Assembly: GCA_016281015.1 (NCBI GenBank) | Contig: JAEEHS010000075.1 | Span: 1-58,581, forward strand | DNA: 58,581 nucleotides | Source of the DNA: Bacteroidales bacterium | GTDB taxonomy: Bacteria; Bacteroidota; Bacteroidia; Bacteroidales; UBA932 | Direction: 5' to 3' | Part shown: positions 50,346 through 58,581 of the stretch, in pieces | Layout: every line of letters begins with the position of its first letter | Numbering within the stretch: the stretch's first letter is position 1 | Translations under genes and position numbers: made by a program | Notes under the pieces: generated by a model | What the model saw: the letters and a program-made list of their open reading frames with translations, nothing else | Told to the model about the DNA's origin: nothing | The model's database searches: none

Positions 50346-52975
50346 TGGCTAAGATGGCAGAGGATACTCCCCTCATCAAGCAATTCTTCGAGGTCAAGGC
50401 CCAGCACCCCGAAGCGATACTGCTCTACCGGGTCGGGGACTTTTACGAGACCTACTCAGATGATGCAGTAACGGCTGCCCGGGTACTGGGGCTTGTCCAG
50501 ACGAAGAAATCCAACGGGGAAAAGGGGCCCATCCCGATGGCCGGCTTTCCCCACCATGCGATCGAGGGGTATCTGACAAAACTGGTGCGTGCGGGATTCA
50601 AGGTGGCCATCTGTGACCAGCTGGAGGATCCGAAATTCGCAAAGAAACTCGTTAAGCGCGGGGTGACGGAAATCGTCACCCCGGGCATTTCTTTTGGCGA
50701 AAACATGCTCAGTGTCAAGGAGAACAACTTCCTCTGCGGACTGACCTTCGAAAAAGACCAGTGCGGCGCGGCGCTGCTGGACGTATCCACCGGAGAGTTC
50801 CGGGTGGCGCAGGGGACGCTGGATTACGTCGCGACGCTCCTGGGCTCGCTGAGCCCGAAAGAACTGGTGGTCCAGCGGGGCTGCGAGAAAGGCATCCGGG
50901 ACCGTTTCGGAGATTATTACATCACCTCCATCGATGAATGGGCCTTTGTCTATGACGCGGCGCTCGAGCGGCTCTGCCGCCAGCTGGGCGTGCGTTCCCT
51001 CAAAGGCTTTGCCATCGACAGCTGCCCGCTCGGCATCTGCTCCGCCGGGGCGCTGATGGTCTATCTCGAACAGACCCAGCACGTGGGTCTGAAAAACATC
51101 TGCTCGATCAGCCGCATCGACAGTTCGAAGTACGTCTGGATGGACCAGTTCACCCTGCGGAACCTGGAAGTCTTCCAGAGCGCGGCGGGACGGGAGGGCG
51201 TTTCGCTGGTCGAGACCCTCGACAAATGTTCCTGCCCGATGGGGGCCCGCCTCCTGCGCGCCTCCCTGGCCATGCCCATCATGGACATCAAGGAACTCAA
51301 CGAGCGCTACGACATCGTCCAGTTCTTTACGGAGCACCCCGAGGTGCTGGAAGAGGTCCAGATGGACCTGGGCCGCCTGGGTGATCTGGAGCGGATCCTC
51401 GGCCGCGTGGCGACAGGCAAGGCCGTCCCGCGGGAAATCGTCCAGCTGAGCCGGGGGCTGAGCCAGATGGACCCGATCCGGCAGCGTTGCCAGGAGCAGG
51501 GCTGCGCACCCCTGGACAAACTGCTGAAGGGACTCCACAGCTGCACGAAGCTCCTGGAGCGGATCAGCGGCACCCTTGCCGTGGATCCCGCCTACCAGAT
51601 CGGCAAAGGGCCGGTCATCGCCGACGGGGTGGATCCCGAACTGGACGAACTCCGCACGCTTTCCGCCGGCGGAAAGGATTACCTGCTCCAGATGCAGCAG
51701 CGCGAGGCCGAACGCACCGGTATCGCCTCGCTCAAAATTGCCTACAACAACGTTTTCGGCTATTACATCGAGGTGCGGAACACCTACAAAAACCAGGTTC
51801 CGCCCGAGTGGACCCGGAAACAGACCCTGGTCAATGCCGAGCGCTACATTACCCAGGAACTCAAAGAATACGAGGAGAAAATCGTCACGGCGGAAAGCCG
51901 GATCTACGAGATTGAATCCCGCATTTTCGCCGCGCTTGTGGCCGATATCCAGCAGCAGATCGTGTCCATCCAGACCAACAGCCGCATCCTGGCGAAACTG
52001 GACATGCTCGCCGGCTTCGCCTCCCAGGCCCTGGAACGGGGCTACTGCCGTCCGGTCATGGACAATTCCCTCGAACTGGACATCAAGGACGGCCGGCATC
52101 CGGTCATCGAGACCCTGATGGCTCCGGGCGAGGAATATGTGCCGAACGATGTCTACCTGGACTCCAAGACCCAGCAGATCATCATCCTGACGGGACCGAA
52201 CATGGCCGGTAAATCCGCCCTGCTGCGGCAGACTGCCCTGATTGTGCTGATGGCCCAGACCGGCTCCTTCGTTCCGGCCCGTGAGGCCCGCATCGGCTGC
52301 TTCGACAAGCTGTTCACCCGCGTGGGCGCGACGGACAACATTTCCCGCGGCGAATCCACCTTCATGGTCGAGATGCTCGAAACGGCCATGATCCTCCACA
52401 ATCTCAGCGCCCGCAGCCTGGTGCTGCTGGACGAAATCGGCCGCGGTACGTCGACCTACGACGGCATGTCCATCGCCCGCGGCATCGTGGAGTACATCCA
52501 TGAATACGGCAAAGGGGCCAAGACCCTTTTCGCCACGCATTATCACGAACTCAATGACCTGGAAGGCATCTTCCCGCGGGTGAAGAATTTCCATGTCACC
52601 GTCAAGGAGGTCGGAAAGGAGGTCATTTTCCTCCGCCGCATCAAGGAAGGCGGTTCCGCCCATAGTTTCGGTATCCATGTCGCCCGGATGGCGGGGATGC
52701 CCAGAGAGGTGCTGGAGAGTGCCGAGCGTACGCTGAAGGTGCTCGAAAACAGCCAGGCGCTCGAGCGGATCGGCGCCCTCACCCCCGTCAAGCCCCATAA
52801 CACGAAGGAAGGCCATGTCGAGAAGGACGGCAGCATCCAGCTGTCCATGTTCCAGCTGGACGATCCCCTGCTGGAATCCCTCCGCGACCGCCTCAAGGCC
52901 GTGGACCTGAACAATCTGACGCCCCTCCAGGCTTTCGACCTGCTGCGGGCGATGAAAGAAGAGTTGGGAATTTAA
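50345..52975 (+). CDS. mutS: DNA mismatch repair protein MutS
   Basis: Mismatch recognition ATPase, 876 residues. The mismatch-binding Phe-x-Glu is in YRVGDFYETYSDDA near residue 40; the C-terminal ATPase has Walker A GPNMAGKSALLRQTA around residue 620, the ISRGESTFMVEMLE signature, Walker B VLLDEIGRGTSTYDG and the FATHYHEL loop. The N-terminal connector and lever regions are of normal length and no truncation is seen. The ATG at 50345 overlaps the previous stop. The C-terminal tail (QLDDPLLESL) is short. mutL is not in the window. Confidence 0.97.
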   Translation: MAKMAEDTPLIKQFFEVKAQHPEAILLYRVGDFYETYSDDAVTAARVLGLVQTKKSNGEKGPIPMAGFPHHAIEGYLTKLVRAGFKVAICDQLEDPKFAKKLVKRGVTEIVTPGISFGENMLSVKENNFLCGLTFEKDQCGAALLDVSTGEFRVAQGTLDYVATLLGSLSPKELVVQRGCEKGIRDRFGDYYITSIDEWAFVYDAALERLCRQLGVRSLKGFAIDSCPLGICSAGALMVYLEQTQHVGLKNICSISRIDSSKYVWMDQFTLRNLEVFQSAAGREGVSLVETLDKCSCPMGARLLRASLAMPIMDIKELNERYDIVQFFTEHPEVLEEVQMDLGRLGDLERILGRVATGKAVPREIVQLSRGLSQMDPIRQRCQEQGCAPLDKLLKGLHSCTKLLERISGTLAVDPAYQIGKGPVIADGVDPELDELRTLSAGGKDYLLQMQQREAERTGIASLKIAYNNVFGYYIEVRNTYKNQVPPEWTRKQTLVNAERYITQELKEYEEKIVTAESRIYEIESRIFAALVADIQQQIVSIQTNSRILAKLDMLAGFASQALERGYCRPVMDNSLELDIKDGRHPVIETLMAPGEEYVPNDVYLDSKTQQIIILTGPNMAGKSALLRQTALIVLMAQTGSFVPAREARIGCFDKLFTRVGATDNISRGESTFMVEMLETAMILHNLSARSLVLLDEIGRGTSTYDGMSIARGIVEYIHEYGKGAKTLFATHYHELNDLEGIFPRVKNFHVTVKEVGKEVIFLRRIKEGGSAHSFGIHVARMAGMPREVLESAERTLKVLENSQALERIGALTPVKPHNTKEGHVEKDGSIQLSMFQLDDPLLESLRDRLKAVDLNNLTPLQAFDLLRAMKEELGI

Positions 52976-52986
52976 CAAAAACAGAT

Positions 52987-55044
52987 ATGAAACGACTGAT
53001 TGCATTTGTCGCCGCACTCGCCGTCATGGTCCCCGCCCTGGCGGACGAAGGGATGTGGCTTCTCCCCCTGTTGAACCAGATGAACAAGAAAGACCTCTGG
53101 GCTGCCGGCTGTCAGCTGACCCCTGAGGAAATCTACAATGTCAACAAAACCTCGCTGAAGGATGCCATCGTCCAGTTCGGCGGGGGCTGCACGGGCGAAA
53201 TCATTTCGCCGGAAGGCCTCCTGGTGACGAACCACCACTGCGGCTATGGCTCCATCCAGGGGCTCTCCACGGATGAACACAACTATCTGATGGACGGTTA
53301 CTGGGCCATGACCCGTGAGCAGGAAATCCCTGTTCCGGGCCTGACGGTCAAGTTCCTCCAGAGCATGACGGACGTGACGAAGCTCCTCGCGAAGAAAGAC
53401 AAGAAGGAGCTGATCGCCGAAGCCGAAGCCGCCAACCCCGGCTGCACCGTCCTGGTGACCGGCTTCTACAACGAGAACGTCCAGTACCTGATTGTCTACA
53501 AGATCTACCGGGATGTCCGCTTTGTCGGCGCTCCGCCGGCATCGATGGGCAAATTCGGCGGCGAGACGGACAACTGGATGTGGCCCCGCCACACCTGCGA
53601 CTTCTCCATGTTCCGGGTCTATGCCGGAGCGGACAACGAGCCCGCCGACTACGCCCCCGAGAACCGTCCGTACCAGGCCAAGAACCACCTGAAAATATCC
53701 CTCAAGGGCGTTCAGCCGGGGGATTACACGATGATTATGGGCTATCCCGGCCGGACGCAGCGTTTCCAGACGGCCGCCCAGCTTGAGCAGATGATCGCGG
53801 TGAACCGCATCCGCATCGACGCCCGCACACTCCGTCAGGGCATCATGTGGGAGGAAATGTGCGCCGATCCGTCCGTCCAGCTCAAATATGCCAGCAAATA
53901 TGCCGGCAGCGCCAATGGATGGAAAAAGTGGCAGGGTGAAGAGAAGGCTTTCAAGGACCTGGACATCATCGGCCGGGAGCTCAAAAAGGAGACGGAATTC
54001 ATGGCCTGGGTCGGGAAAAAGAAATCCCGCCAGGAATCCTATGGAACGGCTCTTTCCACGATTGAAGCCTCTGTCAGGAATATCGCTGCGGCTGAGCGGG
54101 CCGCTACCCTGCTGATGGAAGCGCCCCTGAGGATCGAACTTGCCGGCCTCGCCGGAGGCTTCCTCCACCTGGCCGAGAAAGACAAGGCGAAGGCCCTGGA
54201 AGAGATCCGCGGGGAATACCGCGACTATGTGGTGGCCCTGGACCGGAAAGAGGCTGTGGCCCTGCTGACCTATTACCGGGAGAAAGCCGCTCCGGAGGAT
54301 ATGCTGGGCGGTCTTGGAGAAGGATTCGAGGACCTGGCGAAACTGGATGTCGAGGCCTATGTGGACTGGCTCTTCTCGAACTCCGTCTTCACCTCTTTCG
54401 AGAAACTCTCCGCCGCCTCCGAGGATCTGGAAGCCCTCGAGAAGGACCCTGCGGCCGTGCTATATGGTGCCATCCTCGGAAAACTGATGGCCCGGAGCAT
54501 GTCGGTCCGCGGGGAACGGGAACCGCTTGCCGCCGCAACCAAAGCCTTCGCGGCCGGCCTGATGGAGTGGCAGAAGGGAAAGCCCTCCTATCCGGATGCC
54601 AATTCCACGATGCGCCTCACCTGGGGCCATGTCGGGGGGTACAGCCCGAAAGACGGGGTGCAGTATTCCTATTTCACGACCCTCAAAGGCGTTTTTGAGA
54701 AAGAGGATCCGACCAATCCGGAGTTTATCGTCCCCGCCGATGTCAAGGCGGCATGGACGGCCAAAAACTTCGGCCGGTATCTGGATGCCGACGGCACCCT
54801 CCATACCTGCTTCCTCTCGAACAATGACATCACCGGCGGCAACTCCGGTTCCCCGATCATGAACGCGCGCGGCGAACTCATCGGCCTGGCCTTCGACGGC
54901 AACTGGGAGTCCATGTCTTCCGACGTCATGTTCGAGCCGGCGCTCCAGCGCTGCATCAATGTGGATATCCGCTATGTCCTCTGGATGGTGGACACCGTCG
55001 GCGGCGCCGGCCACCTTGTCCGTGAAATGGAACTGGTGAACTAG
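52987..55044 (+). CDS. S46-family dipeptidyl peptidase (DPP7-like)
   Basis: Periplasmic serine exopeptidase that removes dipeptides, found in asaccharolytic and gut Bacteroidota. Signal peptide MKRLIAFVAALAVMVPALAD. The catalytic triad is read as His84 (TNHHCGYG), Asp205 (PRHTCDFSMFRVY) and Ser620 (GGNSGSP). The S1-pocket segment reads FDGNWESM: Gly where DPP11 enzymes have Arg, so a hydrophobic-P1 DPP7 type is more likely than the acidic-specific DPP11. At 685 residues it is slightly shorter than the characterised Porphyromonas enzymes. It follows mutS by 11 bp and is followed by a large inverted repeat. Confidence 0.9.
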   Translation: MKRLIAFVAALAVMVPALADEGMWLLPLLNQMNKKDLWAAGCQLTPEEIYNVNKTSLKDAIVQFGGGCTGEIISPEGLLVTNHHCGYGSIQGLSTDEHNYLMDGYWAMTREQEIPVPGLTVKFLQSMTDVTKLLAKKDKKELIAEAEAANPGCTVLVTGFYNENVQYLIVYKIYRDVRFVGAPPASMGKFGGETDNWMWPRHTCDFSMFRVYAGADNEPADYAPENRPYQAKNHLKISLKGVQPGDYTMIMGYPGRTQRFQTAAQLEQMIAVNRIRIDARTLRQGIMWEEMCADPSVQLKYASKYAGSANGWKKWQGEEKAFKDLDIIGRELKKETEFMAWVGKKKSRQESYGTALSTIEASVRNIAAAERAATLLMEAPLRIELAGLAGGFLHLAEKDKAKALEEIRGEYRDYVVALDRKEAVALLTYYREKAAPEDMLGGLGEGFEDLAKLDVEAYVDWLFSNSVFTSFEKLSAASEDLEALEKDPAAVLYGAILGKLMARSMSVRGEREPLAAATKAFAAGLMEWQKGKPSYPDANSTMRLTWGHVGGYSPKDGVQYSYFTTLKGVFEKEDPTNPEFIVPADVKAAWTAKNFGRYLDADGTLHTCFLSNNDITGGNSGSPIMNARGELIGLAFDGNWESMSSDVMFEPALQRCINVDIRYVLWMVDTVGGAGHLVREMELVN

Positions 55045-55055
55045 TAATACGACAG

Positions 55056-55170
55056 GGACGGCGGCAGAACTCCCGGGCCTGTGGCCACCCTCGGCCTCAT
55101 AAGAGGGAGGGGCCCACGAAGTGGGAGGGGTCGAACGCAGTGAGACGGCCCGGGAGTTCTGCCGCCGTCC
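55056..55170. repeat. 115-bp inverted-repeat element with perfect 24-bp arms
   Basis: Arms 55056-55079 and 55147-55170 are exact reverse complements over 24 bp. The 67-bp interior has two smaller stems, CCTC-ATAA-GAGG (55095-55106) and CCCAC-GAA-GTGGG (55113-55125). It lies alone between the S46 peptidase and mrp, after the stop and 12 bp before the mrp ATG. No U-tract follows, so it is not a standard terminator. It resembles a MITE- or REP-like element, or a structured RNA or leader. Confidence 0.9.
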
Positions 55171-55182
55171 GAAATAGAAACT

Positions 55183-56241
55183 ATGACAGAAAGAGAAATT
55201 TTCGAAGTGTTGGCCGGAGTCAAGCACCCCGGACAGGGAGACCAGGACATCGTCAGCCTCGGCCTCGTGGAGGAAGTGACCGTCGAGGGACAGAAAGTGA
55301 CCGTCACCCTGGCCTTCCCCCACCGCCCCGACGCCTTGAAAAACTACATCGTCGGCGCGGTGCAGGCGGCCATCTACCGCCAGGCTCCTCCAGGGACGGA
55401 AGTGGAAGTGAAGACCATCACCCGCAAAGCCCCCGAAAAGCAGCCGGAACTGACCCTCGACGCCATCCGGGAAGTGAGTCATATCATCGGCATCGCGTCC
55501 GGAAAAGGCGGCGTCGGCAAGAGCACCGTCGCGGTGAACCTGGCCATCGCCCTCGCCCGGCTCGGCTACCGGGTCGGTCTCGCCGATGCGGACGTTTATG
55601 GCCCTTCGGTGCCCATCATGACCGGCACCGAAGACTATGTTCCCGATATGGTCAAGGACGAGAAAGGACGCGACCTGATGGTCCCGGCCGAGAAATACGG
55701 CGTCAAATGGATTTCCATCGGATACTTCTCCCAGCCGGGCCAGGCCCTGATCTGGCGCGGTCCCATGGCCTGCAGCGCCCTCAAGCAGCTGATTCTCCAG
55801 GTCGCCTGGGGGCCGCTGGACTATCTGCTGGTCGACATGCCTCCGGGAACGGGCGACATCCATATCTCTCTGGTCAGCGACATCCCCATGCAGGGCGCCG
55901 TCATCGTCACGACCCCGCAGGCCGTCGCCCTCGCCGACGTGGAAAAAGGCGCCAACATGTTCCGCAATCCTTCCATAGGCCGGCCCATCTTCGGCCTGGT
56001 GGAAAACATGGCCTGGTTTACGCCCGAGGCCCATCCGGACGAGAAATACTATCTTTTCGGTCAGGAAGGCGGCTTGAAGATGGCCCGGGCCCTGGACATC
56101 CCGCTTCTGGGGCAGATTCCCCTGGTCCAGTCCATCCGGGAAGGGGGTGACACCGGTTCCCCCATCGCCCTCGGCACCCGTCCCGACGCCCTGGCCTTCC
56201 TCGACCTCGCGTCGAAACTCGCCGAAAGCGTCAACCGCTAG
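55183..56241 (+). CDS. mrp: Mrp/NBP35-family Fe-S carrier ATPase with DUF59 N-terminus
   Basis: P-loop ATPase that carries and delivers Fe-S clusters, 352 residues. The DUF59 domain occupies about residues 1-90 (EIFEVLAGVKHPGQGDQDIVSLGLVEEV). Then comes the deviant Walker A GIASGKGGVGKSTVAVNLA, DADVYGPSVPIMTG, VDMPPGTGDIHISL (Walker B region) and LVENMAWFTPEAHPDEKYYLFG. The C-terminal CxxC cluster motif of many Mrp proteins is not seen (WFTPEAHP stands there), a change common in this phylum. It converges with rnhB, stops overlapping by 4 bp. A second DUF59 domain is fused to SufE near the left end. Confidence 0.95.
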   Translation: MTEREIFEVLAGVKHPGQGDQDIVSLGLVEEVTVEGQKVTVTLAFPHRPDALKNYIVGAVQAAIYRQAPPGTEVEVKTITRKAPEKQPELTLDAIREVSHIIGIASGKGGVGKSTVAVNLAIALARLGYRVGLADADVYGPSVPIMTGTEDYVPDMVKDEKGRDLMVPAEKYGVKWISIGYFSQPGQALIWRGPMACSALKQLILQVAWGPLDYLLVDMPPGTGDIHISLVSDIPMQGAVIVTTPQAVALADVEKGANMFRNPSIGRPIFGLVENMAWFTPEAHPDEKYYLFGQEGGLKMARALDIPLLGQIPLVQSIREGGDTGSPIALGTRPDALAFLDLASKLAESVNR

Positions 56242-56852
56242 AACAGCGACGGCTCCAACTGCTTGACGTGGAAACTCAGGCGGTGATGCGGGGTGAGACC
56301 GTAGCGGCGGATGGCTTCGATGTGCTCCGGTGTGGGATAGCCCATGTTCCGGTCCCATCCATACTGGGGGTATTCCAGGGCTAACTTTCGCATGAGCGCG
56401 TCCCGGTGGGTCTTCGCGAGGACCGAGGCGGCGGCGATACAGGCATAGGTCGCGTCGCCGTGGACGACGGTCCTGTAATCCTTGAACCCATAGGGTCCGA
56501 AGGGGCGGAATTTGTTGCCGTCGATGAGCAGGAACTCAGGCGCCGGATCCAGGCGCAGCACCGCCCGCTGCATGCCCGTGACGGAGGCCCAGAGGATGTT
56601 GAGGCGGTCGATTTCCGCCGGGCTGACTTCTTCTACGGCCCAGGCGATGGCCTCGCGTTCAATCACCTCCCGGAGCTCTTCCCGGGCGCGCTCGGTCATC
56701 TGTTTCGAATCGTTCAGCAGCGGATGGCGGAAGTCCGGGGGCAGGATGACGGCGGCGGCGAAGACCGGTCCGGCGAGCGGTCCCCTTCCGGCCTCGTCGC
56801 AGCCGGCTTCCAGCCTCGAAGGCTCCAAATAGGGCTTCAAATTCGGTTTCAT
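56238..56852 (-). CDS. rnhB: Ribonuclease HII
   Basis: Cleaves RNA in RNA-DNA hybrids, including single ribonucleotides in DNA. With the start at 56852 (MKPNLKPYLEPSRLEAGCDEAGRGPLAGP) it is about 204 residues. Active-site residues: the DEAGRG Asp-Glu pair, the Asp in LLIDGNKF, and the Asp in VHGDATYACIAAASVLAKTHRD, plus the GYPTPEHIEAIRRYGLTPHHRLSF C-terminal signature. The longer ORF from 56915 would run through a TAnnTTTG box; the box ends 4 nt before the chosen ATG. Confidence 0.95.
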   Translation of the reverse strand: MKPNLKPYLEPSRLEAGCDEAGRGPLAGPVFAAAVILPPDFRHPLLNDSKQMTERAREELREVIEREAIAWAVEEVSPAEIDRLNILWASVTGMQRAVLRLDPAPEFLLIDGNKFRPFGPYGFKDYRTVVHGDATYACIAAASVLAKTHRDALMRKLALEYPQYGWDRNMGYPTPEHIEAIRRYGLTPHHRLSFHVKQLEPSLF

Positions 56853-56856
56853 CGTC

Positions 56857-56864
56857 CAAAGATA
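56857..56864 (-). promoter_or_regulatory. Predicted -7 box (TATCTTTG) for rnhB
   Basis: TAnnTTTG match on the minus strand, ending 4 nt before the rnhB ATG; leaderless mRNA predicted. Confidence 0.6.
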
Positions 56865-56896
56865 CGCATTTCCATTGGATTTGACTGAAAAATCCT

Positions 56897-56904
56897 TATA
56901 TTTG
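56897..56904 (+). promoter_or_regulatory. Predicted -7 box (TATATTTG) for the EF-G2 gene
   Basis: TAnnTTTG match, 60 nt before the ATG at 56965, so this gene has a true 5' leader, unlike several neighbours. Confidence 0.55.
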
Positions 56905-56964
56905 CAGGATGCCATGTCAAATGGCCTAAAATACGCGAAATACGTAAAATAATTAATAACTCAA

Positions 56965-58581
56965 ATGAAGACTTATTCAACAAAAGACATCCGCAACGTC
57001 GTCCTGATCGGTGCTTCCCGCTGTGGTAAGACCACCCTCTCCGAGGCTATGCTCTACGAAGGAAAGGTGATTGACCGTCGCGGCAGCGTCGAAGACAAGA
57101 ACACCGTCTCCGACAACACCGAATTCGAGCAGACCAACCAGAAGTCCATCAATGCGACTCCGCTGTACGCCGAACTCGGCGGCTGCAAGATCAACTTCAT
57201 TGATGCCCCGGGATCCGACGATTTCTCCGGCGGTGCCCTGAGCGCCTTCAAGGTGGTCGAGACCGCGGTCATGGTCATGAACGGCACGGCCGGCATCGAG
57301 GTCGGTACAACGATCTTCTCTCGCTACGCCGACCAGTACGGTGTTCCGATGGTCATCGCCGTCAACCAGCTGGACCATGAAAAAGCCAATTGGGACGGAG
57401 TGCGCAGTGCCATCGCCGAAGAGTTCGGCAAGAAGGCGGTCATCTGCCAGTTCCCGGTGGCCCCGGGTGCCGGCCTGGAAGGCTTTGTCGATGTCATCAC
57501 GATGAAGTTCTATAATGCCAAGAACGAGGAGGTCGACATCCCCGCCGCCTATGCCGACGAGGCCGAAGAGCTCCGTGCCGAGCTGATGGAAAAGGCCGCT
57601 GAAGGTTCCGACGAACTGATGGAGAAATTCTTCGAGACCATGGAACTTTCCACCGAAGAAATCCGCGAAGGCCTCCGCCTGGGTCTCCTCAAGGGTGAGA
57701 CCATCCCGGTGTTCTGCGTCGCCGCAAAGGCCAACATCGGCGTCCGCCGCTTCATGGAATTCCTCGTCAACGTCACGCCTTCCCCGCTGGGCAAAGTCGA
57801 AAAGACCCTCGAGGGCGGCGAGACGAAGATCGACCCGGCCGGTCCCGTCAGCCTCTTCATCTACAAGACCTCCGTCGAGCAGCACCTCGGAGAAGTTTCC
57901 TACTTCAAGGTGATGAGCGGTACCCTCAACGAGGGGGCGGACCTGGTGAACCCGGAGACCGGCAACGGCGAGCGCCTCAGCGCCATCTACGCCGTCGCAG
58001 GCGCCAAGAAGGAGAAAGTCTCCTCGATCAGCGCCGGTGACATCGGCTGCGTCATGAAACTCAAGGCCGGCAAGACCGACGTGACCCTCGCCGCCGCGGG
58101 TGGTGAAGCCCTTGCCCATATGGTCTTCCCCGATGCCAAGTACCGCTGCGCCATCAAGGCCGTCGACAAGAACGACGAAGCCAAGGTCGGCGATGCGCTG
58201 AACAAGATCGCGGCCCAGGATCCGACCATCACCGTGGTCTATTCCAAGGAACTCCGCCAGACCATCCTTTCCGGCATGGGTGAGCAGCACATCAACTATG
58301 TGAAGTGGAGAGTGAACAACGAGTTCAAGCTCCAGGTCGAACTTTACGCCCCGAAGGTGCCGTACCGCGAGACCATCACCAAGATTGCGACCGCCCAGTA
58401 CCGCCACAAGAAGCAGTCCGGCGGCGCCGGTCAGTTCGGCGAGGTCCATCTGCTCGTCTGCCCTGCCGAGGGTGAGCTGAACACGAAGTTCATGATCAAC
58501 GGCAAGGAGACCGTCCTCCCCAGCAAGAGCCAGGATATCACCGACCTCGAATGGGGCGGCAAACTCGAGTTCTACAACTGC
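56965..58581 (+). CDS. fusA2: EF-G paralogue (EF-G2 type), first 539 residues; gene runs off the window
   Basis: Translation-factor GTPase-like protein resembling EF-G but with altered G motifs: G1 GASRCGKTTL instead of AHIDAGKTT, G3 DAPGSDDF instead of DTPGHVDF, G4 NQLD instead of NKMD, and no RGITI switch. Domain II (GPVSLFIYKTSVEQHLGEVSYFKVMSGTL) and later domains (SGMGEQHINYVKWRVNNEF, KKQSGGAGQFGEV) are recognisable. This is the paralogue conserved in Bacteroidota; to my knowledge a Bacteroides member has been reported to support translocation without GTP hydrolysis. The start is ATG at 56965. The C-terminus is outside the window. Confidence 0.92.
   Translation, partial: MKTYSTKDIRNVVLIGASRCGKTTLSEAMLYEGKVIDRRGSVEDKNTVSDNTEFEQTNQKSINATPLYAELGGCKINFIDAPGSDDFSGGALSAFKVVETAVMVMNGTAGIEVGTTIFSRYADQYGVPMVIAVNQLDHEKANWDGVRSAIAEEFGKKAVICQFPVAPGAGLEGFVDVITMKFYNAKNEEVDIPAAYADEAEELRAELMEKAAEGSDELMEKFFETMELSTEEIREGLRLGLLKGETIPVFCVAAKANIGVRRFMEFLVNVTPSPLGKVEKTLEGGETKIDPAGPVSLFIYKTSVEQHLGEVSYFKVMSGTLNEGADLVNPETGNGERLSAIYAVAGAKKEKVSSISAGDIGCVMKLKAGKTDVTLAAAGGEALAHMVFPDAKYRCAIKAVDKNDEAKVGDALNKIAAQDPTITVVYSKELRQTILSGMGEQHINYVKWRVNNEFKLQVELYAPKVPYRETITKIATAQYRHKKQSGGAGQFGEVHLLVCPAEGELNTKFMINGKETVLPSKSQDITDLEWGGKLEFYNC

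Noticed and set aside
50456..53017. An 853-codon open frame opposite mutS
   Set aside because: Full overlap with mutS, which carries all expected motifs.
55056..55170. Intrinsic terminator after the S46 peptidase gene
   Set aside because: Stem and loop are far too long and no T-tract follows in either direction.
1..58581. tRNA, rRNA or riboswitch genes
   Set aside because: No cloverleaf with a CCA-type end, no rRNA-like tract and no recognised riboswitch core was seen by eye; a covariance-model scan would settle it.

Overview
The window comes from a GC-rich member of the Bacteroidota, most likely order Bacteroidales. Evidence is the SusC/SusD pair, a type B two-subunit fumarate reductase/succinate dehydrogenase block, DUF3575/DUF3868 and S46-peptidase genes, an EF-G2 paralogue, near absence of Shine-Dalgarno sequences, and repeated TAnnTTTG (-7) promoter boxes. 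The genus cannot be fixed from sequence alone. No rRNA, tRNA or CRISPR array was found.

Left part (1-18.5 kb, 12 of 14 genes on the minus strand): 5' part of glyS, folK, a fused SufE-SufT-like gene and sufS; ruvA; mnmG-ybeY; hflX; a SusC-SusD-lipoprotein outer-membrane uptake operon; frdB and frdA without a membrane-anchor gene; ruvB. Two parS-like palindromes lie at 2.2 kb (one mismatch) and 4.1 kb (perfect).

At 18.54-18.79 kb there is an AT-rich gap followed by a cluster of TTATCAACA-type nonamers running into the 5' end of mfd. Gene orientation flips here: 25 of 31 genes to the right are on the plus strand. With the parS sites, this makes a chromosome-origin-proximal position, perhaps oriC itself, the best large-scale reading of the window.

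Right part: mfd and coaX; an envelope run (outer-membrane protein, TPR protein, lptC, PpiD-like foldase); ychF; two endonuclease/exonuclease/phosphatase (EEP) genes around a decayed hicAB cassette and a RAYT-like HUH transposase element (30.2-33.3 kb, the most accessory-looking stretch); a NucA-type nuclease; galK, a CpXC protein, a glycosyltransferase and a YfhO-like protein; thyA-folA-NSS transporter opposite galM; a small lipoprotein facing a DUF5106/thioredoxin-like lipoprotein; a large protein joining an HExxH domain, a propeller-like domain and a probable outer-membrane barrel; a DUF3575/DUF3868 pair; mutS; an S46 dipeptidyl peptidase; a long perfect inverted repeat; mrp; rnhB; and the first 539 codons of EF-G2.

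Most content is housekeeping: tRNA modification and charging, Fe-S assembly (sufS, sufE-T, mrp), folate/thymidylate (folK, folA, thyA), recombination and repair (ruvA, ruvB, mfd, mutS, rnhB), the Leloir pathway (galK, galM) and envelope biogenesis. The less ordinary signals are the origin-like architecture, the HExxH-propeller-barrel protein, the SufE-SufT fusion, the paired insertions around one EEP gene, the 24-bp-armed inverted repeat, and several promoters placed so close to the ATG that leaderless mRNAs are predicted.
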